A DNA stretch of 33,563 nucleotides from Acanthaster planci. Taxonomy: Eukaryota; Echinodermata; Asteroidea; Valvatida; Acanthasteridae. The position numbers and the translations under genes are program-made. A model generated the notes under the pieces. It saw only the letters and a program-made list of their open reading frames with translations. It was not told where the DNA came from and did no database searches. Shown in pieces: positions 9,815 through 21,100 of the stretch. Every line of letters begins with the position of its first letter. Position 1 is the first letter of the stretch. The stretch covers positions 343,405 to 376,967 of the forward strand of contig NW_019091556.1 in the NCBI RefSeq assembly GCF_001949145.1, given 5' to 3'.

Positions 9815-9820
9815 AATAAA
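9815..9820 (+). terminator. Candidate poly(A) signal AATAAA of ApoL-like 2
   Basis: AATAAA about 765 bp after the stop; another lies at 9868-9873. Both are canonical and on the right strand. Either would give a 3' UTR of roughly 0.8 kb. Confidence 0.4.
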
Positions 9821-9873
9821 TGGATTCATGCCGCCTGTTAAGCGGAACTGTATCACTCATTCAGCTTAATAAA

Positions 9874-12800
9874 AATTAATATAATGTTTTGTTAACATAC
9901 ACAGATATATTCAAACCTATCCTGTGTTATCGATTGTAGAATAGGGCCCTACACGAAACAAAATGTAAAATGCTATACCCAAAATTCGAAACATTAAGTG
10001 AAGTGACTTAATTCCAAGTTCGTATATTTCTGATATACGCATGAAGTTAGCTTTATCGTTAAATTCTCGTGTTACAGAATTACCAGTTTAATTATTACTC
10101 TCAATTGAGGCTAGGAGTCATGAAATAAAACCGACCCCCATAAACAGTCAAATCTATGCCTGTTGCTATGTTGCCACGTGTATGACATCATTAGGTATTA
10201 AGTAGGAGCTGCCTGAGTTTTCATGAGATTTGAAACTTTTCATGGTGGAGGTACAGCGGTTGCTCCATGGGTATCTGTCTTTTTTGAGTATGTGGGGTTC
10301 TGAAAAGAACCGGCGGTACTGTACTCTCCCGACGACGGACCGAGCATACTGTCGACATGTTCGAAACGTTGAGTTCCACTGGTCCTTTTCAGAGCCCCAC
10401 ATGTTCCATGGTGCTACCCCAAACCTGTCTAGCTTACTTGCCTCAAAAAAGGGAGGGCCTGACGTTTGGATCCTAGCAGAATCTTTCTCAAAAGCAAAAG
10501 TTTACTTGCCTGAGTTTTCTTGTCTATCCTGTGGTGTCCAACGCAGGCCTACTGGTCCTACATCCTAACGACGTCGGCTCTCGTTTCTTCTGCTCGTGTT
10601 CCCGACTTTCTCGGGATCGCCATAGAAAAACACGCATGCTTGACATCGACAGACGCGCTGACCAGAGACAAAAAACTTTTTGTTGGCCTTATTTGCACCA
10701 AAGCGCTTTTGTGACAATGATGTATACAGCTGGCTCGTTCGAGTCCATGGGATTTTAACAACCTTTCTGAAAGTGCTCAGTGTCTTCGATTTCAACGAGC
10801 GTGTCAGATCACTTGAGTGAGCGGCCTAACATTATCGCCCCACACTTCATTTTCCAACAGGAAATTGTTCGTTCTCGGCATTTCTGCAACTATTCCCCAG
10901 GGGATCAGAGCCCCGTTTTGTGGAAAGAAGGAAGAATTTCCGTGTACAAGCACCTTCTTTGCATCAAGCCCTCACTTCTGAAGTCAAGGACCATCTCGTG
11001 TAAACTCTGATTCACACAAGATGCTTGCTAATTATTATAGTATTCTGGATTGATACATCTTACAACAAGGGGCACACACAGCTTCAAAACACCTCAAAGG
11101 AAAAATGCAAAACAGTCATTATGAATTTCTTTTATGCATTGCAGCGGAGATGACTATTTCTGGGGGAAACGGACTTGTCCTGTATAATTTCTGTAAACGT
11201 CACTTACGTGCCCTTTGCTGTTCAATGCATCCACCTTCTCAATCATGATTGTAACATGAAGCGACTCGTGCACAAAACTAACTAAACCAAACTTTGTTCC
11301 GTTCCACATTTGTACAAAATGTATAAATTTTTAATCGCAAATTATTCTTAATAGTTTACATACGGAGTATGTTACATTATGGTACAGATTTGACGTCCAC
11401 GGACAAGCATACAATAAAAATATGCATGGCTGCCGTAGTACAATAGCAAGTAACAAAACTGGTAACAAAATAACATCGACAGTCCCTTCACAGAGGTTAA
11501 GTACGTAATGTTTCTACTCAGAACACTAAAGAATACATAACTTGGTAAACGACGCACCAATGTGATCACATAGTTGGAGTAATGAGTACTATTCTTATGC
11601 ATGCGTATTTAGGCAGTTTGGATGGAAAGATCTTAACACCTCACCGCTTTGCAAAGGGGCCTTAGGCCTAAAATGTCCGCTACATCGACAAACTGATTGG
11701 ATAAAATCGACACTTTTACCTTTCTTTTCAACGTGTCTGTTTCCTAAGGACTTACTCTATACTGGCCTCAATCCATTAACATATCTCCGTGGTATGAGAT
11801 AAATCCTACAAATATTATTCCCGTTACAGTTTTTGTCAGCGTAGTCAAATGGATTCCACGATATGAACATGCACATAATTTGTCGTAATTAGTAGAGATA
11901 GGCTAGGCAGGCTTTTCATGTGCCCAAACTTCATATCAAAGTACTTGTGGCTTTGGTTTTCAGAGTCAAATATAAATTGTTCGTATGGCTGTCTCCAGCT
12001 CGTTCAGAAATGCATACAATGTCTCCTACAAAATTCCAATAAACCAATTTCACTGTCAACGTGTACCCAGTATCCTGGCTGAAGTTTTCTCTAAATAGCG
12101 ACCCACCAGGTGACCAAAACTTAAAAACTGCGCCTGAGGTACGCTTTGGACACAGCCTGATATCACACATTATTCGATCTGTTTAATCAAACTAGACGGT
12201 GTTCAGGATAGGAGCGAACCAAAACCTCTTCCACCAATGAGATGTTCGCAGCTTACCTCAAAACGAAAGTAATACCACTCAAGACATGACCTATCAGTCC
12301 TTGGTTTACGGTAATGAGTAGGCCAACAGCCAATTAACATACACCTGTTGCTGGACATCAGAAAATGAGCAATACTTCTAATAGTTCTCCAAACGATAAT
12401 AAACCTGTAAAATTAATCCAAACATACTCAGAATGTGTAGTTTTATCTCTGCCTTTCCCAATATCGATACGTCAGATAAAATACCAAAGCCGCAAGAGTC
12501 TTAAGTACTGTGAATACAAATTCTTCCTGCAGTAGCAAGACCATGAATACTGCCAGGAATCTCAAGTTTTCTCTCTCAGCGAGGATCACCTTAGTCTGGT
12601 TACTGTCGATTATCTAATATCACAGGTATCAACTGCTCATTCTGACAGCATCCCCTGAAGGCCAGACATGGACCCTGTCAAAAACTAGGACTAAAACAAT
12701 CTGTCTCACAATGTCAGGGTGTTCCACAAGATTTCCAGAATCCAATTAGTATGACCGATGAATCAGCCTTCTGAAATCTGAATAATTTCGACAACATGAT

Positions 12801-14843
12801 TTCCAGCTTATCGCAGTATATAGATGTACATGAAGTTTGTATGGTGAAAGATGCTGTGAATATTGTGCAATGATATGGCCAACCATGGTACCATGGACAC
12901 AAAAATGGGGCAGAGATAACATTCTTGAATGTGCAGCATAGATAATTATGTACATAATTTGGCATATTTTCCATAAATTATCTGTTCTTACCCTTGCAAA
13001 ACATGGTCTAAATCTACCTTCCCCGTTACTTAAAACAATTTTCTCGTTTATCAAAGGAATTTGGAAGCATGCCGCGCATGTTGATATTACATTTTCAAAA
13101 TGCACCTCTCTATTGCTATATTAAAATGGCACTGTTAAAACATTGTTAAAATTGACAGAACTATAACAAAAGTACAAACGCATGTAGTAAACGCTGAATA
13201 CAGGTTAGGCAACAACAAATTAACCTTCACGAAAACTCCAGAAACTGCCATCTTGGGAGATATTTTTTTCAACCATAACTTAACTTGAACTGAATATTAC
13301 AGGTTTCGAATAAGGTTGCATGGTATTTTGAAAATAAGGTACGAGATGGATTCGATTGAAACAGATTGAACTTTTATGCCGAGTACTTCCCATGTTTACA
13401 AATCAATCATTTATGTCATGGAATGATCAACATGAAGAAACAAAATCTGTTTCGGTGGGCTATCAGAGAAACCAGAGTGTATGTTGGATCATTTTGGTCT
13501 GATTGGATATGTATCTGACTGGGTTAAGGATGGGTTTTGCATCTTCTTGTTTTTTTCAAAAGGTTTACATTGTATGTTTTAAATATATTCAATATTCTTA
13601 AACTCTGTTTAAATATTTACATTATAATACACCGTGAGATAAAACACTTCCACTTCTAACATACCCGCACGTTTGGTTGATCGTGGACAATCCAGGTCAA
13701 AGGACATTCAGTGAGGTCAAAAGTTCATGAACAATGTCAAAGGTCATTTCAACGATACACTGGATGAATTTTGTGTACATGATACAAAGATTATTTTACA
13801 GATTACAGGTACAGGGCGTACTTTGCATAAAAAGAAAATCAAACTGAAAAGTAATACAAAATATATACTTTTGATGAGGTATAAATACTAAAAAGGAATA
13901 AAAACCAGAAAGAGTCCTTTGTACAAACAGAAATAAAAGTAAGTAAAAATGGTCTAAGGACGTGAAACCTGATTGTCAACTGAATTCTTCACAGCGAACT
14001 ATTTAAGTCGCTGCTCAAGATAAAAACAGAGAAAAGAGACTTGTGGTAAGTGGAATACAATGGTAGTCTCCCCAACAGAGAGAGAGGCAGGACTCAGACC
14101 ACATCCATGTCTTGATTCTAGAGCTATGTTGGCGTCTTCTGGTTGTGAATGCCTGAGCATGTGCGGACACCAGACTCTGTCGTAGCTCTTCCAGAGGACT
14201 TCTTTCATTGGCTTCTGTGCATTTTTCATCATGTCAATATTGAAGGATCACAGCAGGTGGGTCATTTGTTACGATCACATATGAAAGTCACGGCCACAGG
14301 TGGAAATGACACGTGCAGCTACTGAAGTCCCTGGACACACTGTGGCATTCAATTGTTACCAAAACTTCTCTTTTACCGAACGCGACTGTTGGGGGGGGTT
14401 ACTTGTGTGAGGAGTAGACAAACTTGTCCACAGCACCTGCGCTGTGCGTATGTTGAATGAATGGAAATTGAGACTACATCCAACATAGGCTTTCAGTGGC
14501 TATGGCTACAGCTCTGCGCTGTAGATTGTCAGTGGTGAAATTAAAGCCACAGCCTCAAAATAATCGATTCAGATGTGGCTTTTGTATTAGCACAGTCGAC
14601 AACTGCAGCCATGCCTTGGAGACTGACGAACCTGTCAGCGGCAGATGGAGATAAGTACTGTTAGATGAAGTCCTGTCAATGTTTGTGGTTGAAGATGACA
14701 GGGGTGTCAAGTACTGACATGGAGGAATACAGAGATGACATGAAGGGCTGGTGTTGTCCACGATGCCAATTCCAAATGAATACAAACCCTGATAGATACT
14801 GGTAAAGAATTTCCAGAAGTCCGCACTTCCCCGTTGGTTGCCA
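9874..14843. other. Tail-to-tail region, mostly non-coding; probable LRP5/6 3' UTR at its right end
   Basis: No coding exon is supportable: all frames are short and unlike known proteins. The right part, next to the LRP5/6 stop, is probably its 3' UTR on the minus strand. I found no minus-strand AATAAA between 11000 and 14843. The nearest variant seen is ATTAAA at 11330-11335, which would imply a 3' UTR of about 3.5 kb. TGTAAATA (a Pumilio-type motif on the minus strand) occurs at 13614-13621. A degenerate foldback repeat sits at about 10222-10440. Confidence 0.45.
10222..10440. repeat. Foldback repeat, degenerate copy
   Basis: It shares with 26404-26672 the left arm (GAGATTTGAAA then CATGRTGGAGGTA), a centre with GACGACGGA or GATGACGGA followed by TCGAAACGTTGAG or TCGAAATGTTGAG, and a right arm with CCATGGTGC. 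Its arms (TTCTGAAAAGAACC on the left and GGTCCTTTTCAGAG on the right) are inverted repeats of each other. No TTAA-CCCTAACC ends were found here, so the outer parts are lost or diverged. Confidence 0.75.
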
Positions 14844-15153
14844 TCACGTCGAATCCGTGGCTGGGGAGGGCGGAGGTGGGTAGGGATTGAAGAAGCTCCT
14901 CTCCGTCGACGGAGAGGGCGGGCAACTCTCGTAGTTATTGTCCGACATGATCGGCGTAGGGGGAGGCGGGTACGGCTCCGGCTCATACGCGACGTCAAAG
15001 TTCGTCACGTTGGTGTAATACTTGTTGCCACGTTTCCGGCGCGTGGCGTGGTGCTTCTGGTGGTGCGGTGTCTTGACGTAAGGCTCGCTGTCCTCGCAGA
15101 AGTCAGTGCTGCAAGGCGTGGGTGGAGGTGGGATGTTGCGCATCTTGTAATGT
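14844..15153 (-). CDS. Lrp5/6: LRP5/6 last exon: PPPSP motifs B-E and stop
   Basis: The exon follows acceptor TTCTTCGTAG and begins by completing Arg, then [17 protein letters not shown]. It continues with [22 protein letters not shown] and, at the end, [12 protein letters not shown], then TGA (14844-14846). These are four of the five Axin-recruiting motifs of the family, with acidic and Tyr-rich spacers. A basic stretch (HATRRKRG) lies between the first two. Confidence 0.96.
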
Positions 15154-18100
15154 CTACGAAGAAGAAATATGTGGGTAAGTAACGCTGAAGTCATTCTTGC
15201 ATGTCTTTACTATTCAGGACTTATTACATGAAACATCAGAGCAACCCTTCCTAAAGCTGAGCGATGAAAAGACTGCTCAGCAAAGATTTGTGATGAGTAC
15301 ATTTCAGCTGGGAATGGGTCACACAAAATACTGACTGCATGACAATTGTCTAGCAACCTGTTCTTACTATGCTTTAAGAATTCCCCATCATTCTGAAGGC
15401 CTTCAGCCTGTAGAGCTTAGCTACAATAAAATTTGTGACCTGCCATGGCATAATGAGGAACGATCCCCATTTAGGAATATGAGAATAAGAGAGAATATGA
15501 GAATATTATGAGAATACAGAGAAAGGAATGGGCTTTCCACATTTATACTCGTAGGCAACTCCGCTCCGAAAATACAACGCTAGAAAGATGACGGGAAACA
15601 TTGCTGTGGTCAAAACTGCCTTTTGAGAAATACGGCATTGAAGAAAGCCAGTACAGCTTAGCCACAATAATATTTCACAAATGTACGCAATTAGGTAGAA
15701 GTTAATCTTTATATACACCCCCATGGATTTGGAGAATTCTGAAATTTCACAAAAATAAGCAGTTACGTTTAAATCTGCTAAGACATCAAATCATCAAACG
15801 TCTGATGGCAATTTGTAGAAAAGTATAAATCTGTCTCTGGCTATGCCAACATTCACAAGACTTAGTTTTCCAACATTTTATTGGCACTCTAACAATACTG
15901 AACTGCTTCGAAAATGTGCCCCACTCATCCTGAAAACTATCTTGAAAAACCCATGATCTAGGATTCTTCCATTCACTTGGCTTCTGAAGGGTATTGCACA
16001 GCACTCACCGATATGATCTACTGGTTGATGGATTCTGAGGTGGGTAGTACAAGTCGGCCATACACTGGGAACGATCGGTGACAGGACTCGGTGGTGGATT
16101 CAACGTCTCCTTCGGGTAATTACTGTTACCGGAAACGCTCATCTCGGAGCTACAGGACGAGGCGCCAGTAGGGTGAGCACGCTCAAACAGACCCCCACAG
16201 CTGCTGCTGCTGCCGCTCTTGCCGTTGGCACAGCTGTGAAGGTTGGTGGATTTCAAGTTGCTGCAGCGAGCTGATCCTAGGAATCATACACAACAACCAA
16301 ACCTTGTGAAAATCGCCGAGCCTTCTTCATCACTTTTTTCTTTTACAAATGTAATCAGAACGGTTCTCAATCCTCCTATTTCAATATGATGTTACACCCA
16401 CCACTGGGAGTTAGGGTTACGTTTTCTACAGCATGGGGACATCTATTAAGAATGTCTCCAAGTCTATTACACGTAAATCTATCCAAATTCATTGAAAACA
16501 TAGTCTCCTACCCTACTGACTGAGACAACATCTAACCGAGCCACCTGTAGGACTGATGTATGTAATTCAACCATGAGGCGCCAATGGTAATACGGAAGAC
16601 TTTGAAGTACAAAGATAAGCATCTTCGACAGATACAGCAAATGCTAATTACTTCTGAGGAGAGTTCAAGCTTTTTGATGCACTCGGTCGACAGAGGCCTA
16701 GAGATGCCCTCTCAAAGAGATGGTGACATCTCGGGCTGGGTTTGCCTGAGATACCAAGGTTCATCTTGGAATGACAGCATCATTGACGTACTGTGCTATG
16801 TAAATAAGACGATTTGATATGGACCTCTATCATGGGGCAGCCATCTTGCTTTCCTACCATTCAAAGCAATGTAACCAAACTGAGGCTGGATGGAAAAATA
16901 GTCTGTTCCCTTTTATCAATATGTGAAATTGTTTTATTATTGCCAATGGGTCTACAGGGAACAAGACAAACATGGCAACATCATGATAATGGTCTGTATT
17001 GAGAATGCCGAAAGTACCCCACAAAGGTGTGATATTTATTAAAGTTGGCAAGACTTCCGGACTGACCTGAGAGGTATTTACTAGACGAGTCTCGTCCACC
17101 CAGCTGGTTGACCATCAGTACCGTGGAGTACTGACCATTATCTACTGCCCCTCGGCCAGCCATGCCCCCTTGTGCAGTTCCACATCGGCAGTGACGGAAG
17201 ATAATGATTAGACCAATGATAATGAAGATGACAAAGATGAGAGCCACGATGCTTCCTATCACAGCGCCGGACATTTCAGGCGGTTTGTTGATTGTTGGAG
17301 TTTCCTGCGGATTTTCATCTGAAACAGAGACCATAAACATCACCGAGCATCAAAGGTATAAAAGTTGAACATGACATTGAGAACCGTGCATTTGTGGACA
17401 CTTGTTGATGACCGAAACAACCAAAGCCCTGGAGGCATCTTAAGGCCATTTGGGGTTTTCCTGTTTGGCTTCAGTGACTACTTTGACTCGGGCAAGATGT
17501 AGAGTTGTCAATTCTGTCTAATATACTTCACAATTATTTTCCTCAAGTCAGCAGATTTTTTACTTCTCCCAAAGGTACACAAAAATGAAGGAATGTGTTC
17601 GCTCCTTACTCCATGAACAGTGTGTGACTTCAATAGAGACCTACTCACCACTGGCGAGCCTAGGCTACTCACCACTGGTGAGACTAGGCTACTCACCACT
17701 GGCGAGCCTAGGCTACTCACCACTGGTGAGACTAGGCTACTCACCACTGGCGAGCCTAGGCTACCCACCACTGGCGAGCCTAGGCTACCCACCACTGGTG
17801 AGACTAGGCTACTCACCACTGGCAAGCCTAGGCTACCCACCACTGGCGAGCCTAGGCTACCCACCACTGGTGAGACTAGGCTACTCACCACTGGCAAGCC
17901 TAGGCTACCCACCACTGGCGAGCCTAGGCTACCCACCACTGGTGAGACTAGGCTACCCACCACTGGCGAGCCTAGGCTACCCACCACTGGCTAGACTAGG
18001 CTACTCACCACTGGCGAGCCTAGGCTACTCACCACTGGTGAGACTACTTACCACAGTTCTTCTCATCGCTGCCATCGTAGCAATGTCTGACCCCATCACA

Positions 18101-21100
18101 CGTTGGATTCTCCACATCCACACACTGCTTGTTGACGCATTCATACTGGTTAGCACGGCAGGGAGCCGTACAGTACTGCTCGTCCGAGTCATCCGAGCAA
18201 TCGTTCTTGGAATTGCAGCGAAGCACCATATCAATACACTGGCCATTGTCACATCGGAACTCGTTAGGCTTGCAAAATGCTGAGAAGAAAATCATGAAAC
18301 CATCATCAGAGACCATGAAGTTACAATAAGGCAACAGGTAGAAATTTGGAATCCAGCATCTTGACTTCAGACGGAATGCAGTAGTCGGTCAACTTACGGC
18401 AATCTTCTTCATCACTGTGGTCATCGCAATCAAAGTCGGAATCACATCGCCACGACAACGGAACACACAGGTTACTGTCAGACACACAGGTAAATTCCTT
18501 GGTAGAACAAGTGGGCGGATCTGTAGAGAACAAAATGCAGCCCAGTAATCAACGGTTCGTAACTGACAACAGCGGGCAAAGGACTAGAAGATGACCCAAG
18601 CTGCACAACGTTTACACTTTGCTACGTGTTTAGTATTACAAATCTGGTGGTAGATCAGAAATATTCAGGAATAACAACTTCCTTAAAGAAATAAACTCTT
18701 TAAAAGAAGGAGCCTTTCTAGTATACATGAATGACGGGAAGAAATACTCCTATCCTAGACACAAAGTAGGACCTCCACTTGTTCCTGATTAGAAACCATT
18801 TCTGCTTGGAATGCTGGGAATACAGACAGAAAACCGATGAACATGTACGGTATCTTGGCATGACAGATTCTTTCCCTTTCTGCGCTGGCGAGTTGACCTG
18901 AGACACAGAAAATATATTTGCCTACCTCCACATGTACTCTCGTCTTCTTGGAGAACCAGGTCAAGAGGACATGAACATCGTGATTGGCCGTCACCCATAG
19001 CGATGCAAATGTGAGAACATCCGCCGTTGTCATCTATGCAGGGGTGGTCAGCTGTGAAGACAGAAGAACAGTTCCATTGTATTTGCATTGGGAAAGAATG
19101 AAGATTTAAATAAAAGGTAGCTCAAAATTTTACCCTGACGTACCCCTATAAAAACACTTGAACCTTGTGAAACCATGAGGTTAACCTCAACGTGGCACCT
19201 GCTTAATTTTGCTTCATCCGTCTAGAACAGGTGCAACTCAGGTTAAAACTCCATGTGGCCTCATCTCTCTAAAGCTGACTGTAATTCAACACCTGATGCC
19301 ATCTGAATTTCAAGGCTTCAGGAATGCATGAGCCCAGCACTAGTAACTCTGCACAAGATCTGGCGTTCAACTTTTGAGCATACAGAAGTATCAAAAACAG
19401 CAACAATAAATTTCGGTTGGAATCAGGAAGGTTCACTGTGAAACAGGTCCCAGTGATTTAAACAGTGTGTATTGGATTTCTCTGTATGATATGACTGACC
19501 TTGTAGCGGCATCCCAACTGCCTGTATGTCCGTCAGGTAACTCGTCTCTCCTTGTATTCGCACCCATCCACTACCGGAATACTTGTTGACCCTGGCAATG
19601 ATCTCAGCCTGTCTGTCTACCCAATAAAGGTGATCACCCAGCACTGCTAAGCCCTTGGGGAGTAGGATATGGTCCTCCACAAGGGTGCGACGATCTGAGC
19701 CTAGGGTGGAGAAGAACAAAAATGAAACCTGCTGAAAACCTACACCTGATGTCTGTTCTGTGCCTTCCCGTCATCAATCATGGAGTGTACTTTGTCAGAT
19801 CACATGCTCTACAGGTATCCACCTCCGGTCATTCAATAAACTCAAGGTCCAAAAGTGTGACATTTTTGTGTCGCTGTCACACCTGACCTATGTAATGTGA
19901 CATGAAAATACCACGGAAATTGATTTCAAACTATTTCTATTTGTTTGCCAGGTAATATGCATTAATTCATCACTATTGGAAATTTGAAAATGTGTTCTGA
20001 ACTTTAATGCAAAATAATGTGTCAGATGTGACTGAGACAAAAAAGGACCACTACTTTATAGAAAGACCCACCTCTCAATCCTGACTTGTACCTCACAGTC
20101 TACTGAAGTAAACTGTGCAGCTTCATTCTAAGCCACTTCAGTTTTTCAAAAACTCATTTAGAGAGTGTAAACACGAATAGGATAACCATTCTACTCATCC
20201 GTAGGACTTGTGACTGGCCTTGTGACTGGTCTTGTGACTGGCCTTGTGACTGGCCTTGTGACTGGTCTTGTGACTGGTCTTGTGACTGGTTCTTGTGACT
20301 GGTCTTGTGACTGGCCTTGTGACTGGTCTTGTGACTGGCCTTGTGACTGGTCTTGCGACTGGNNNNNNNNNNNNNNNNNNNNNNNNNNNNNNNNNNNNNN
20401 NNNNNNNNNNNNNNNNNGGCCTTGTGACTGGCCTTGTGACTGGCCTTGTGACTGGCCTTGTGACTGGCCTTGTGACTGGCCTTGTGACTGGCCTTGTGAC
20501 TGGACTTGTGAAGGGACTTGTGACTGGACTTATGACACTGCTGTTTTCCCGCATTAGGACAACAAACACAACGTTTCATCTGTAAAGGAAAGAAACCTAC
20601 CATCGATGCACAGTGTGTATCTGTCCACCTTGTCTTTGTTAAATTCTCCACCTAGTCTTCTTGGTAACTTACCCGAGATATGTGCACTTTCAATTCTCTT
20701 CAGCATGGTGTCCACCCAAAACAATGTCTCGCTGGAAGGGTCAGCAGTGATCGGTCCTAGTTCACCCAGGTTCACGCTGAACAGGACAGTGTGCTCCGTG
20801 CCGTCGTAAGATGCTCGCTCTATCTTGTGCTGTGTCCGGACGACGTTGGTCCAAAACATGAGGCTGTTGGCATAAGCAAAGCGAAACTGGAATTAATGTC
20901 CGAAGGAAAATCTAAGGGCTACTGTAACCCCTGACCACTATGTTAACAGGCATTCCTGAAACTATTGCACCTACCCAGGCAAACAACATTAACATTCATT
21001 ATACTCGATAGCACCAGTAACACAATCTTGTCAAGTCCATCATATGTCTGGTCAGAAGTAATGGAGATCAGCAATGACAAAGCAGTAACCGACGTTTGAT

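Noticed and set aside
10230-10568. 112-codon plus-strand frame
   Set aside because: It starts inside the foldback repeat and has no protein character.
12883-12896. Perfect 14-bp palindrome CCATGGTACCATGG
   Set aside because: A single short palindrome, with no flanking structure, is within what chance and restriction-site-like sequence produce.
17508-18283. Long frames with GSLGSPVV and SPLASLGY repeats
   Set aside because: They are translations of the 24-bp intronic minisatellite in several frames and on both strands. The array lies between two well-supported LRP5/6 exons.
20154-20651. Frames of SHKA, TRPV or DWPC repeats
   Set aside because: They come from the 12-bp intronic minisatellite and its assembly gap.
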